Below, one piece after another: positions 12,482 through 24,900 of a stretch of DNA of 64,000 bases (the stretch's first letter is position 1; each line of letters opens with the position of its first letter). Below the pieces are notes generated by a model. It did no database searches, was not told the DNA's origin, and saw only the letters and a program-made list of their open reading frames with translations. Position numbers and translations under genes: made by a program. This DNA is from Liopterus haemorrhoidalis (taxonomy: Eukaryota > Arthropoda > Insecta > Coleoptera > Dytiscidae): positions 10,688,625 through 10,752,624 of the forward strand of contig OZ020624.1 of assembly GCA_963971575.1 (NCBI GenBank). Direction: 5' to 3'.

Positions 12482-14010
12482 TCCCTTGATAACTCGAGGT
12501 TGTGAACTAGCTTTCCAACACACGGGTTAAACCCTTTCTGTGAATACTCCCGGGCCGGGTATTCGTGTAACTTGCTTGTTCACGTTATCAAGGGTCGGAT
12601 TTGTATTAATATTGGGAGAAATTAACGTTAGCTTCAGTCGGGCAGAACCTCAGCCACAAGCATTGTTTTTTTTTATTATCCTTGGCCAGTCCTCATTTCT
12701 TTTTTACTATAGTTTTTTTTTTTAATTTATATTTCCGTAGAATCGAGTGGGTGGGGTGGTCCGTCAACTTTTTTTGCATCTCGCGGAGATTTTTTTTGTT
12801 GGCGTACCACGGGTTGTAAAGGGGTAAAAAGGGGGGTTTAATAGAGTGGGAGTACTGACCCTGTTAGGTTTCTGTATTCCATCGCGACGGCACGGCTAGT
12901 AATTCCACTGGGATTTCACTAGTATTAAGGCGAGAGAGAATTTGTAGTAAAAATTTCAATCGGGTTTTAATAAGCGCTTGCTTCCGATTCTAAAACTTCT
13001 TCAGGACCTTTTCAGACCATATCACCTCAAGGGATACGGTCACCACTTTATCGTAGAAAGCCATTGTGGTATAATTCCCGTGCAGAAGTTCACGCAGCCC
13101 TAGGGCAGTTGTAACGAAAGTAATGCAATCACACGTTACTGGGTGTTTATACCACAAATTACAGAGTTAATTTGATTTGTTTTGTATGTTTAAATTTTAA
13201 GTAATTACCGGTTAACTATTCAGTTGTTTCTTTTCCTTTGGCCGTTCGTGAGTACGTAATTTTCAGTAATTTTTGAGTTAGAGTAATTATATTTTGGATT
13301 TGATTTTAGATATTTTGCATATAAAATTTTGTCGTACTCCGAATTTAAAAAGGGAATGTTTAGCTGGAGAGTTATCTTGTAATCATTTATTGTTTTGATA
13401 AAGTTTAAATAGTTTGAGTTTCACTTCGATTCAGACAGTTGTTAAGTCTGATCCATCGTTTAACATTTTGAATTTTTGGTGTGTAAAAGTACATTGGATT
13501 GTTCCTTATGAACACCTTTGCCTTGTGAATAATTTCGTTGAATTTTTTTTGTTAGTAGAAGTACATTGTGAATGGAACATGGATGTTCATAAGGAACTTA
13601 TGAACATCCTGTCATTGTGAATAATTCCGTTAATTTTTTGGTTAATAAATTTTGTTATTGAGAATATTGGTGTTTCTATTACGAGAACTCTATTCCTTTC
13701 CCCTGGGGTTTTATTTTTCTTCCAGAATTTAGGGCAATAGAAGCGAGGTGACTGGCGCCGTATAAATTTTAGGCCGCACATAGGTATTGGTAATTACAGG
13801 ACCACCCTGCATAGTCACATCTACCTCTAGACTGGGCTGGCGGCCTTCTACCTTGCCCTGGACAGCTGATAGCCGCTGGAGTCATTTCACAGTGGTTACG
13901 GAATTCATATTTTTCCCCATTTAGGTTTTAGCGACCGATCAGAGAGCTGAGCGGACGCTGGCGCATGCCAACTATATAACACTGGAGTCTGGCCGTAATA
14001 TACGTTATAG

Positions 14011-15126
14011 AATGATGAACAATGTCTTAAGAGATTATATAAATAAAATATGCTTAGTATATTTAGATGATATTATTTTTGGAACATCATTGCAAGAACA
14101 CTGCGAGAACATCTTTAAAGCTCTTAAAACTCATAATTTAAAATTCAGTTAGACAAATCTGAATTTATGCAAAAAGAAGTAGCATTTCTTGGGCACGTAA
14201 TATCACAAGATAGAGTGAAACCAAATCCCTCAAAAATATCAGCAGTAAAAGAATTCCCTAATCCGAAAACACCTAAAGAAATAAAACAGTACCTTGGTTT
14301 ACTCGGATACTATAGGAAATTCATACCAAACTTTGCAAAATTAACAAAACCCCTAACAAATTGTTTAAAGAAAAATAATAATATTGATATCAATAACAAA
14401 GAATATATTAAAAGTTTTGAAAACAGTAAAGATTTACTCATAAATTCCCCTATTTTACAATATCCTGATTTTAGTAAACAATTTATTGTAACTACAGATG
14501 CAAGTAACTTTGCAATTGGCGCTGTATTAAGTAAAAATTTTAATGGCACAGATTTGCCTATAGCATACGCTTCACGTACTCTAAATGAACACGAAGTAAA
14601 TTACTCTACAACGGAAAAAGAATTGTTAGGAATATTATGGTCAGTAAAATACTTTAGGCCTTATGTTTATGGAACTAAATTTGTTATAAGAACAGATCAT
14701 AGACCCCTGACATGGCTTATGAGTCTAAAAGATCCTAACTCTAAACTTATGAGATGGAGAATAAAGCTCGATGAATATAATTACACTATCGAATACAAGA
14801 AAGGCACATTAAACTCAAACGCCGACGCACTCTCTAGAGTACGACAAAACTTTAAAATATATAAAACACATGATGACATTTTTGAGAAATATCATAATAT
14901 AATACATTGTACATCGAAAGAAAATTCACTGAGTAAAGGATTTGCTCAACAAATCGATAAACAATTTAATAGTAAAAATTATTTGAATAAGATTGATAAT
15001 ACAAAATTAAAAGTAATAATCCAACCTATACGAGAAAACAAATATAAATTATTTCATTTGATAACAAAAGAAAAGCACTTTGAAAAACCAAAACTAGAAG
15101 AAATAGAATTATGTTTAAATACATAA
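14011..15126 (+). pseudogene. pol: pol, RT palm/thumb and RNase H
   Basis: Resumes the RT gene with the catalytic motif [10 protein letters not shown] at about 14056, then the connection 'FLGHVISQ' and 'YLGLLGYYRKFI', typical of Ty3/gypsy Pol. RNase H follows: VTTDASNFAIGAVL, YSTTEKELLGILW, IRTDHRPLTWL and NSNADALSRV hold the acidic active-site residues. The frame from 14167 is open for 319 codons; a one-base shift just before 14160 separates it from the YLDD segment. It polymerised DNA from the RNA genome and removed the RNA strand. Confidence 0.88.
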
Positions 15127-16493
15127 AAACAGTATTTAATAAAAAAGGAAATCTACGAAGCACATATGCCCAAAATATATCCTGGATTAGATAAAATTCC
15201 ATTTAATAACATTGAAAATTTGTTAATCAAAATATTCAAAGAAACTCATATAAAAATATATATACATTATACTTAAATTCGAGGAAGTATTCGTAAATGA
15301 TAACGAAAGTGTAATTGTTAACCCAGATGACGACATTGACACTGTACATTCCGCTGACGAGAATGAGCTCAATGGATTAACATACAAAGACACAAGTATT
15401 AATGTTGGAAAGAACCACATAATATTAAAATTAACTGATAATGCTACAGAACAAAAAATGATAAAATTATTTGAATACAAACAGAGATTGATGATAACAA
15501 TCAATAATAGTAATATAGAAAAGGAACTAATGGCATTCCTAAAGGAGTATTTAGCTCCAAGGGTTAATTATTATTGTTTAATAGACAAAGAATTTTTATT
15601 ACCACTTAATAACATTTTAATGAAACATTTTGATAAAAACAGTTATAAATTAATACAATGTACCGAAGCGTTAGAAGACAAACAAACTAAAGAGGAACAG
15701 TTAGACACCATAATAGATTATCATTTAAGAAAAACAAATCATAGAGGAATACTAGAAACATACCAAAAACTAAAAAGGCAATTCTATTGGCCGAATATGC
15801 TAAATGATATTAAAAAATATATAAACAACTGTAAAATATGTCAAGAAAACAAATACGAGAGAAACCCTTATCAAGTTATTGATAATTTGACCCCTACGGC
15901 GAAGTTCCTTTTTGACATAATACACATGGATGTATTAACTTTAGAGAAACAAAAATATTTAACTGTAATAGATTCCTTTTCAAAATTCGCACAAGTATTA
16001 CCGCTAAAAACTTTATATATCACGTCACCCTATCCCGAATCAAGTTATATCTGATAAAGGCCTTGAATTCGATAACAAGCTAATAGAGAATTTTATGAAC
16101 AGCTACAAAATAAAATTCCATATTACTAGTACAAATAGCCCAAAATCAAATGGACTTATTGAAAGATTCCATTCGACCCTCATTGAACACCTAAGAATTT
16201 TAAATCAAACTGAAAAGAAAAACAACGTATTAGAGAATATATTCTTATACCTAATAGCCTATAACATAACTATAAATTCTATTACAAAATTTACTCCTAA
16301 CGAAATATTATACGGATCCGAAAGAAATAATAACGCTATAACATTTGAAAACCAAACTCAAGACTATTTACAGAAGTGGAAAGAAAAATTAAAAACACTC
16401 AATGAACAAGTGTATTCTAACTTAGAAAAAGAAAAGAACAAGAGATTTACGAATCAAAAACCTGTTAAAGATAATGTGAAACGTTAACAATTC
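15127..16493 (+). pseudogene. pol: pol, integrase segment (broken)
   Basis: After a short decayed linker (15127-15457) the frame 15458-16054 holds an HHCC zinc domain (YHLRKTNHRG, then NNCKICQ) and the start of the catalytic core (IIHMDV, first D). The second catalytic D lies just after a frameshift near 16030 in 'ISDKGLEFD', and the E is in GLIERFHSTL in the frame from 16095. Integrase inserts the DNA copy. The gene ends about 150 bp before the first env-like sequence. At least two frame breaks make it nonfunctional. Confidence 0.85.
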
Positions 16494-16649
16494 AATGACG
16501 CATTAGTCAAACAAAATACGAGACACATTTCAAAATTTAAAAAAACCATTATATAAAAAATATGATGTTCACAAATACGATCCAGAGTTAAAAACTTTAA
16601 AAATAAAAGGTAAAAATACAGGCAAACGCAGAATCACTGATATAAAAAG

Positions 16650-17345
16650 AAAAAGTCTTTTTACAGATGGACTTGCGACTGCGAAGACCTAACAGAAGTA
16701 CCCAATGGACCCGGCATAAATATTCTCAATCTTGGAAATACGAAAATCTATCTAACTTCCCGATATTCTTATTTTTATTATAACTTAGAACCGATTTACA
16801 AAGAATTCGATAAAATCAAATTATATAAAAAAGATACCGAGAACGAATTAGAAAAAGAAAAATCCATAAAAAACGGTTACAAACGAGAAACATAAACTTA
16901 TTTAAATATATTAAATTTTAATGTTAATAGGTTGCAAAATAAAATTGAAGATTTAAAACGTAATACAAGCAATAGATTTAAAAGAGGATTAGTAGACGGT
17001 TTAGGCTCAATAATCAAAAGTATTACTGGTAATCTAGATAATAATGATGCTGAAATATATGATCGATTATTCAAGCAAATAAATGAAAATCAAAAAACAT
17101 TACAACAACAAGCCTTTGAAAATATTCGCATTTATAAAGAAATTGTCTCAAAATTTAATAACCAATTGGAAAACATGAAACACAATGAGATTATTTTGAA
17201 ATCAAGAATCATGCAAATAGAAACTCTAATAAAAGAAAATTTTAATACTGAAAATTCCCCAAAAATCAAAGAAATAATAAATCAACTAATATTATAAAGT
17301 ATTAACTTGATAGAAATTTTGAATGAAATAGAAACTAGTCTAACC
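16650..17345 (+). pseudogene. env: env, 5' part (cut by solo LTR)
   Basis: Errantivirus-type envelope gene. The 5' end (16650-16895) is in a different frame from the 16932-17297 frame. The latter has a furin-like site, 'NRFKRGLVDGLGSI', in which the basic cluster is followed by a fusion-peptide-like glycine-rich stretch, and then a long heptad-rich helix. This arrangement matches the F-like fusion proteins captured by errantiviruses. TAA at 17295-17297 and the solo LTR at 17346 break it. A possible splice acceptor (ttaatag) lies near 16930. Confidence 0.8.
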
Positions 17346-19418
17346 TGTGACGGTTGGGGAATTTATGTACTGGCCATTTTATTCGTCTTGCCCTACGTTG
17401 TGTTTTTAGGATTATTAAGTCGGTTCGTTCTTGGAGCGGGAAGCTATGTCTACAAAGAAACGCCGGGACACATTCAAATCAAATAGTTTATTAATGGTCT
17501 AGTCATTCAGAAAATAGTACAAACGTGTTTATAATGCGTCTGATTGTGATGGCTGTAAGGTAAATTCAGATTAACACATTTATAGTGATAACGTAAATTT
17601 CTACTCCAATATTACTATCAAATCTATACTTCCAAACTAAGCATGCGGTTCATATCATGCCATATCATTGTTAAGCTCACTAGGGCTGTCTAGGATCTTA
17701 TACCTAGTAATTTGCAATCACTAATGTGTTGCTGTATCACCTAACCGCTGCTGAATGCGCATAACGGTGTCTTGGGTGAGATTCGACGGACGGGTCTGCT
17801 ACCTGCCAATACAGTTTTGTTGGGTCTGTCAACCCTTCGGTGTGTGTGTGGGTTTCTACGGTTGTGAATCGTAGAGAACCGGTCAAGCGTCGCGGGCTCC
17901 TACGGTTGTGAGGCGCAGGGCCCCGGATAAACCCAATAATTCCAAAGTGTCTGAGAACAGGCGTCGCTAATTCAGCGAGCGATGTTCCAACCTCGAATCC
18001 ACAGAGAAATTACTTGAGTTAACGGGTTGAACACGGGCGTCGCGGATACGCGAAACATACGGGCCGCTCACCCAATAATTCCAAAGTGTCTGAGAACAGG
18101 CGTCGCTAATCCAGCGAGCGATGTTCCAACCTCGAATCCACAGAGAAATTATTTGAGCTAACGGGTTAAACACGGGCGTCGCGGATACGCGAAACATACG
18201 GGCCGCTCACCCAATAATTCCAAAGTGTCTGAGAACAGGCGTCGCTAATCCAGCGAGCGATGTTCCAACCTCGAATCCACAAAGAAACTACTTGAGTAAA
18301 CGGGTTAAACACGGGCGTCGCGGATACGCGAAACGTACGGGCCGCTCACCCAATAATTCCAAAGTGTCTGAGAACAGGCGTCGCTAATCCAGCGAGCGAT
18401 GTTCCAACCTCGAATCCACAGAGAAATTACTTGAGTTAACGGGTTAAACACGGGCGTCGCGGATACGCGAAACATACGGGCCGCTCACCCAATAATTCCA
18501 AAGTGTCTGAGAACAGGCGTCGCTAATCCAGCGAGCGATGTTCCAACCTCGAATCCACAGAGAAATTACTTGAGTTAACGGGTTAAACACGGGCGTCGCG
18601 GATACGCGAAACATACGGGCCGCTCACCCAATAATTCCAAAGTGTCTGAGAACAGGCGCCGCTAATCCAGCGAGCGATGTTCCAACCTCGAATCCACAGA
18701 GAAATTACTTGAGTTAACGGGTTAAACACGGGCGTCGCGGATACGCGAAACATACGGGCCGCTCACCCAATAATTCCAAAGTATCTGAGAACAGGCGTCG
18801 CTAATCCAGCGAGCGATGTTCCAACCTCGAATCCACAAAGAAACTACTTGAGTTAACGGGTTAAACACGGGCGTCGCGGATACGCGAAACAAGTCAAGAT
18901 TGTACCTACCAGCAGTTAGTATCTGAAACCAACTGCCCCTTCCGTTCTCAAACTTCAAGATTATATACCTCAAATCTAGACAAAGAACTTGTCTTCTCTC
19001 TCTCATAAAACCTTCATAAAAACCTGTGCATAATCCAGATCCCAGACATGGTTAATAATTTCTTTCAACACAGACCTATTAATGACTATTTGACACATTT
19101 GGGTTGTAACCCTCACAAAAAATGGTTTCTTAGAATTTTATGTTAAACACTAGACATATTAAAAATAAATACTAATAAATATATTAATCAGTGAACAGAT
19201 GTAAACTGTCACCCTTGCGGTCAATGTTTTATGACGCCTACTTATATAGTTTTTGTGTGTATCCCTTTTGAGAAATCCGACACCCTGTGCTCGAACATCT
19301 GGTACCAGGTATAAGAATCTTAAGTTAATCTGTTTCAGTTAAAACTTTGGAATGCGTAATAAATGATAAAAATGAAAAATAAAAAATTAAATGGGGTACC
19401 AGTGACCGTACCATCACA
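17346..19418. mobile_element. Solo LTR with internal tandem array
   Basis: Begins TGTGACGG and ends CCATCACA, giving TGTGA...TCACA inverted ends, and is flanked by the 4-bp duplication AACC (17342-17345 and 19419-19422). The env reading frame matches on both sides of this insertion. No second LTR copy and no gag-pol sequence are inside, so a solo LTR from recombination is the simplest view. At about 2.07 kb it is long for an insect LTR, partly due to the 139-bp repeat array inside it. Confidence 0.75.
17932..18891. repeat. Seven tandem copies of a 139-bp unit
   Basis: The word tccaaagtgtctgag recurs at 17941, 18080, 18219, 18358, 18497, 18636 and (with one change) 18775, an exact 139-bp period. 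Copies differ at only a few positions. Each has the phrase cgtcgcggatacgcgaaac. The unit is much richer in GC than the surrounding DNA. The last copy is cut at about 18891. Confidence 0.95.
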
Positions 19419-19422
19419 AACC

Positions 19423-20339
19423 TTTTGTAATCTAAATCAAATACATAATTCTATAATTAATAAATAAGAATTGAAAAAGTTAATAACAGAGAATAACCCC
19501 CATTCTAATTACTGGGAGATATCTCAATTTGTAACTAGCCATTGTAAAATAAATAAAAATCAGATTGAATATTTAATTGAAATACCTTTGTACGAAAGTA
19601 AAAGCTATGAGTTGTATCAAATAACACCTATCCCAAGAATCGAAAATTCATATATGTACCTTATAAATGAAGCCAAAACGCTAACTATCAAAAGTAAAAG
19701 CGAATACTTTATTGCATATGATTGTAAAGCAATTAACACGACAAACTACTGTCGAACTAATTACATTAAACTAAGTAAATGTATCTCTAATATACTTAGA
19801 AATCATAATAATAATTATTGCAATTATCACGAAATAAATGAAAACTTTGTATTGACTCCGATAGAAAATAAAAATATTGTTTTTGTAACTAGTATCGTTC
19901 CTAAAACTGTCAAAGTCCAATGCATAAATAAAATTAAATATAAAGAAATAATCGGAACTTACAAATTCCGAACAGATTCAAACTGTCAATTAGAAAATTA
20001 CAAACCAAATGTCAAGAAACCTTTAAATGGTCAAGAAATTATCTTACCCCTAAACAAATAACTAATACTATGTTAGAATTAAGGGACATAAAACAAGGGA
20101 ATATTGAATTTAAAGAAATCCCCAAAATACACGAATTAACTGTGAGTAATCAACACCATGTTAATTCTGGTATGATTATTGCAATAATATTAATTATAAG
20201 TTTCACATGTTTATATTTTATATTTAAGAGAAAAATTTGTACAAGGAAAAGTAAGAATAATGACCCTATGGTTGAATTAGAAGAAATAGATAATCAAATT
20301 CTTACTACTTCTTATTCTCTTAGTAAACCAACTTCTTAA
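19423..20339 (+). pseudogene. env: env, 3' part
   Basis: Continues env after the solo LTR. A TAA at about 19466 interrupts the start, then 19471-20061 is open and contains several cysteines in an ectodomain-like region. A further stop separates the last segment (20070-20339), which holds a single transmembrane helix (MIIAIILIISFTCLYFIF) followed by a short basic cytoplasmic tail. This is the expected C-terminal layout of an envelope fusion protein. The polypurine tract starts at the stop codon. Confidence 0.8.
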
Positions 20340-20349
20340 AGAAGGGAGG
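20338..20349 (+). promoter_or_regulatory. Polypurine tract
   Basis: aaagaagggagg directly before the 3' LTR; primes plus-strand synthesis in LTR retroelements. Confidence 0.75.
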
Positions 20350-20617
20350 AGTTATAAATATCTATAAAAGCAATTAAGTAGATACCGGACATGCACCAAA
20401 AAATCTTAATCGCTTTCATGCGTTGGTTTACTAATCAGAAGTCACGATTAGAATATATTATTACATCTTGTATTGGTCATTGCTCTGACAACAAAATATA
20501 TAAATACATGTTAGTTATCAAACCAAGACAGAATTAATCTTACTGTGGTCACCCACACTTGTATGTAAACAAATAAACTTTTTTAAAAACAAAGTTTGTT
20601 AAATATATTATTTAACT
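20350..20617 (+). repeat. 3' LTR of errantivirus-like element
   Basis: 268 bp starting AGTTA and ending TAACT, which are perfect inverted ends, directly after the polypurine tract. It is followed by TATATA, consistent with the TATA-type target preference of errantiviruses. A TATA-like motif (tctataaaag) lies at about 20361. Confidence 0.7.
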
Positions 20618-20745
20618 TATATATATTTTTTTTGGATGTCCACCTGGGGTATTGTAGTCAAATAAAATAAAATCCAGATGATTAAAATTTATATTTTTAA
20701 TTAACTTTAACCACCAATAACTTTCCAATCTTTATTTTTAAGTGT

Positions 20746-21648
20746 ATGAAGTTAAAAGATATAATAGATTTCTTAGAAAATGAGGAAAGCTGTGATGTCA
20801 AAGCTATTTGTATAGAAGCGCCAGAACCTACGGAAATTTCCGATGAAGATTCGGCAGAAGAAGATGAGAGCGGTCTTATAGACAACATAAGTGGACGTCA
20901 ATTAGAGACTACTGCTCATATAATTATGAGAAATCCAGGCATCGACGTGCAGCCAGATACAGAAGAAAATGTTGCAGGTGTGTCTAAAAATAAAAAACGC
21001 AAAAAACAACAATTTAGTTGGAAAAATGAAGATTTAGTTACTTCAACTGACATTTTTTCTGAAACAAATTATTCCTTATTTAGAAATTTAACGCCTTCGC
21101 AGATATTTGGAAAAGTTGTTGATAATGAGGTTATTGAATTAATTATGACGGAAACAAGAAAATACGGGGTTTCAAAAAATCATAAAGATATAAATTTATC
21201 TGCTCAGGAATTAAAAGTTTTTTTGGCAATTTTGTATTTGTCGGGTTATAATACTGTTCCTTCTAAACGCAGTTATTGGGAAACAAGAGGTGATACTCGG
21301 AATGAGCTTGTGATTAACGCCATGAGAAGAGACCGTTTTTTGGAAATTTTTAGATTTATTCATTTTGCGGTTAATACAAAAATAAATAAAACTGATAAAA
21401 TGTACAAATTACGCCCTCTGATAGATTTATTGAAAAAACGGTTCATTTATATGTTCCAGCCTGAGGAATTTTGATGAGAGTATGGTGGAATATTACGGAA
21501 AACATGGATGTAAGCAGTTTATCCGTGGTAAACCAATTCGTTTTGGTTACAAGGTGTGGTGCTTGAATACTCCAAGTGGGTATTTGATCGATTTTGAAAT
21601 ATACCAAGGCAAAAATCCGAACAGCAATGAGATATATGACACTGAGTT
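20746..21648 (+). pseudogene. piggyBac transposase, 5' half
   Basis: ATG at 20746 opens 242 codons: an acidic N terminus, then the DDE_Tnp_1_7 domain (NLTPSQIFGKVVDN, LSGYNTVPSKRSYWETRGD, RLIHFAVN-like segment). A frameshift at about 21468 follows; the next frame holds [13 protein letters not shown] with the first catalytic Asp, and [15 protein letters not shown]. The frame ends at the LINE insertion after the duplicated target. Transposase excises and inserts the element at TTAA. Confidence 0.85.
21633..21648 (+). repeat. Left target-site duplication of LINE copy 2
   Basis: tatatgacactgagtt, repeated exactly at 27747-27762; part of the piggyBac coding sequence. Confidence 0.9.
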
Positions 21649-21957
21649 AGTTAGTTAGTTGAAATTTTTGGCGCACAGCAACAAAGGCTATTTGCGCCTA
21701 ACGCAGCCCATCTAAATGACTAGACTATATATTAAAAACAAAAATTTAGACAATAAATAAATAAATAAATAAAATCATTAAAAATACGAATACTCAATAA
21801 AAGAAATCTTGCACTGACAAACACAAATAAATAATATAAAAGGTCTGTTCGAAAATTTGAACAGACTCAGGGTGATGGTAAGAGGCTGTAATGGGGCCAA
21901 TTACCATCGAATATCACAGTCAATAAATAGAAACACATTAAAATAAGGTGCAAGATT

Positions 21958-24900
21958 TCACACATAAAACAGTAAGTTCGATTCTCTCAGGAAGAGTATC
22001 AGCCTGTCCATGAGTACTCTGTCGTCTCCTAAGGCAACTGACAGGTCATAGCACAGGCCTAACCTCTCCCTGACATCCTCGAACTGTACACATTCGGTTA
22101 AAATGTGTAACACAGACAAATCTGTGTTACACGTCTCACAGACAGGGGACTCTTCACCTCGAAGGAGGTGTCCATGGGTCCACCAACAGTGACCTATACG
22201 AAGGCGTGTGATGGCGGTTTCCTCCCTGCGGTTAATCCTGCAGGAAGAACCCCATGGTTTAACGTCTCCCTTAATCTGTCGTAACTTAACGTTCTGTGTG
22301 CGGCTCCACTCATGTTGCCACATGTCTAAAACCAGATGTGTCAGATGACTCTTTGCGTCATCTGGAAAAACGAAACTCACATCAATCATAGGTCTGTGAG
22401 AGGCGGCTTTTGCAGCTGCATCTGCCGCTTCGTTGCCTTTAATACCAACATGTCCCGGTATCCAAAACAGCTCTACCCTCACATTCTGAGCATTCAGGTT
22501 GTGGAGTAGCAACCGGATCTTTAGTACAAGAGGATGCACTGGATCTGGATCTTGGATACTGTTCAGAGCGCTCAGCGAGTCCGTCAAGATAACACTTGAC
22601 CGACTTTGCTCTGACGAAACAAAACACAGGGCCTTGAAAATAGCGTACAGCTCAGCAGTGTACACACTCGTTATGGAGTGCAGACGGTACTGAAACTGTT
22701 GGCGTGGATTCAAAACAACGAACGCACACCCAACCCTGGTTCCGGATTTTGATCCGTCAGTAAAAATGACAGTATCCTCGAACCTAGGGACCAGTGTTCT
22801 TTGTAACTCATGTTGGTATTCGATAGGCAACGTAGTATCTTTATCAAACCTAGTTAATGTGAGGTTCACAAGTGGACGCGGTAGCGTCCATGGTGGAACA
22901 GCACACAAAACGAAACTTGCCATTTCAGGCATATTAAAATCAATATCGCCCAAAATGTCGAAAGTCCTCAGACCAAAAGGCCTATTGGCTCTTGGTTTTC
23001 TGTCATATATTTCTGTATGCCTATTTTGTAGAATAGGGTCATACGCGGGATGATCTGGCTTGGCACTGAGTGCAGCCATATACCGCAAGGATAGAATTTT
23101 ACGACGATTGTACAGTGACGGTTCGCCTGCTTCACACAGCAGGCTTAGTATTGGACTGGTGCGAAATGCACCTGTGGCCAATCTAACCCCAGTGTGATGT
23201 ACAGTGTCAAGAATTCGTATCTCTTGGTGTTTAGCTGACCCATAAGCTAGACATCCATAGTCCAGCTTAGAGCGTACTAGAGAACGATATAAACGCAACA
23301 TGACAGTGCGGTCTGCACCCCATGTCTTGTGACTGAGGACCCGCAACAAATTGAGCGACTTTTGGCATTTTTTCTTGACGGACAAAAAATGTGCCCGCCA
23401 AGATAGACGGCTATCGAACACGAGACCCAGAAATCTGGCAGTATTGGCAAATGGTAACTGTGCTCCATTTAGTGTGAGTGTAGGATTGGGATGAACATCC
23501 CTTTTCCTACTAAAATGGACACATACAGTTTTGCTGGTCGAGAATTTAAAGCCATTTTCGGTTGCCCATGTATCGAGACGATTGATAGTCAGCTGAAGCT
23601 GACGTTCGATTGTACTAGTCTTTTGTCCGGCGACAAAGATACCAATGTCGTCGACAAATATCGAACTCTGTACAGGTAATCGAATACATGAAGCTGCACC
23701 GTTAATGGCAATTAAAAATAGCGTAACGCTCAGTATGGAGCCCTGTGGGACCCCATTGTCCAGTGCGAACATTTGTGATAATGTATTTCCGATCCGCACC
23801 CTGAAGCGCCGGTTCGACATGAAGTCTTTTATAAAGAACATCAAGCGTCCCCGGAGAATCCCATAAATCCATGCAGTGTCATAGGCTTTCTCAATATCGA
23901 AAAACACAGCTACCAGGTGTTTGTTTTCAACGAAAGCATTCCTGATAGCTGTCTCTAGTCTGACCAGATGATCTGCTGTTGAGCGGTGACGGCGAAAGCC
24001 GCACTGTGTGTTGGCCAGCAAGTCGTTTGATTCTAAAAACCAAATCAGACGCTTGCTGATCATTCGCTCCATGAGCTTGCAGAGACAACTGGTCAGTGAT
24101 ATTGGTCTATAGCTAGAGGGCAAGTGTTTATCTTTCCCGACTTTGGGGATAGGAATTATATGAGATTCCTTCCACTTGGTCGGGCACTTGCTCTCAGTCC
24201 ATATCCTGTTATAGAGATTCAAAAGCCTAGACTTAGATGGTTCCGGAAGATTTCGGATCATACGATAATGTATCGCATCTGGACCAGGAGAGCTATCCTT
24301 ACACTTTGACATCGCACTATCTAGCTCTTCACGAGAGAAAAGCAGGTTGTATACCTCGTCATTCCTAGAAAAGAAATTTAGAGGTATAGATTCGAGGCCT
24401 GCTTTACGAGTTAGAAACTCGGGTGAATAATGTTCAGAGCTAGAATTGAACGCAAAATTAGATGCCAAAGTGTTAGCAATTTCGACCGCTGAGGTAACTA
24501 CGTTACCATTTACCGATAGACCAGCAATGGCTGTAGCTGTATTTAGACCGGATATTTTCCGGACCTTCTCCCAAACTTTGGCCACTGGAGTGGCAACTGT
24601 AACGGTGCATACGTATTTGCGCCATGATTCGCGCTTGCTTTCTTTCACAATCCTCTTAGCACGAGCTTTCGCTCGTTGGAAGGCTATCATGTTTGTCTCT
24701 GTTGGACAACGACGGAATGTATTGAAGAGGTGTCTCCTTTCACGTAGCGCCAAGTCGCATTCCTCGTTCCACCAGGGAACGGGAACTCGACGGGGCTGAG
24801 TGGATGACAGCGGTATGCTGCTTTCAGCCGCGCTCGTGATGGAATCCGTGAAATGATTCACCTCTTCGTCTACGCTCAAGTTCGGAATATCCTCGTGAGA

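Larger units (their letters stand above)
7486..14010. mobile_element. Unidentified insertion in pol, itself carrying ISL2EU
   Basis: RT coding sequence stops at about 7485 and resumes at about 14011. Removing the ISL2EU element leaves about 3 kb (7486-8948 and 12480-14010). I see no coding sequence of any family in it. The start TGTTACGGTC and a near-end GGCCGTAATA (13991-14000) are imperfect inverted repeats, hinting at an LTR-like unit, and AGAAT lies on both sides, but the ends are not secure. Around 13500-13640 a stretch including 'tgaataatt(t/c)cgtt' occurs twice about 100 bp apart. It could be a large solo LTR or a nonautonomous element. Confidence 0.5.
1..20617 (+). mobile_element. Errantivirus-like (gypsy-type) LTR retroelement with env, heavily interrupted
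   Basis: Gag, protease, RT, RNase H, integrase and env remnants follow one another on the plus strand and end in a polypurine tract and a 3' LTR. The gene order with an env after pol, and LTR ends AGTTA...TAACT, fit the insect errantivirus group. Three later insertions split it (LINE copy 1, an unknown insert carrying ISL2EU, a solo LTR). Every ORF has stops or frameshifts, so the copy is dead. The 5' LTR is not visible and presumably lies left of the window. It seems to sit inside the 5' part of the piggyBac element that resumes at 20618. Confidence 0.8.

Noticed and set aside
13880..14010. Right LTR of the unknown insert
   Set aside because: Beyond a short ttacgg word it does not match the left end at 7486.
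17932..18891. CRISPR-like array
   Set aside because: The whole 139-bp unit is repeated without variable spacers; it is a tandem repeat in an LTR of a eukaryote.
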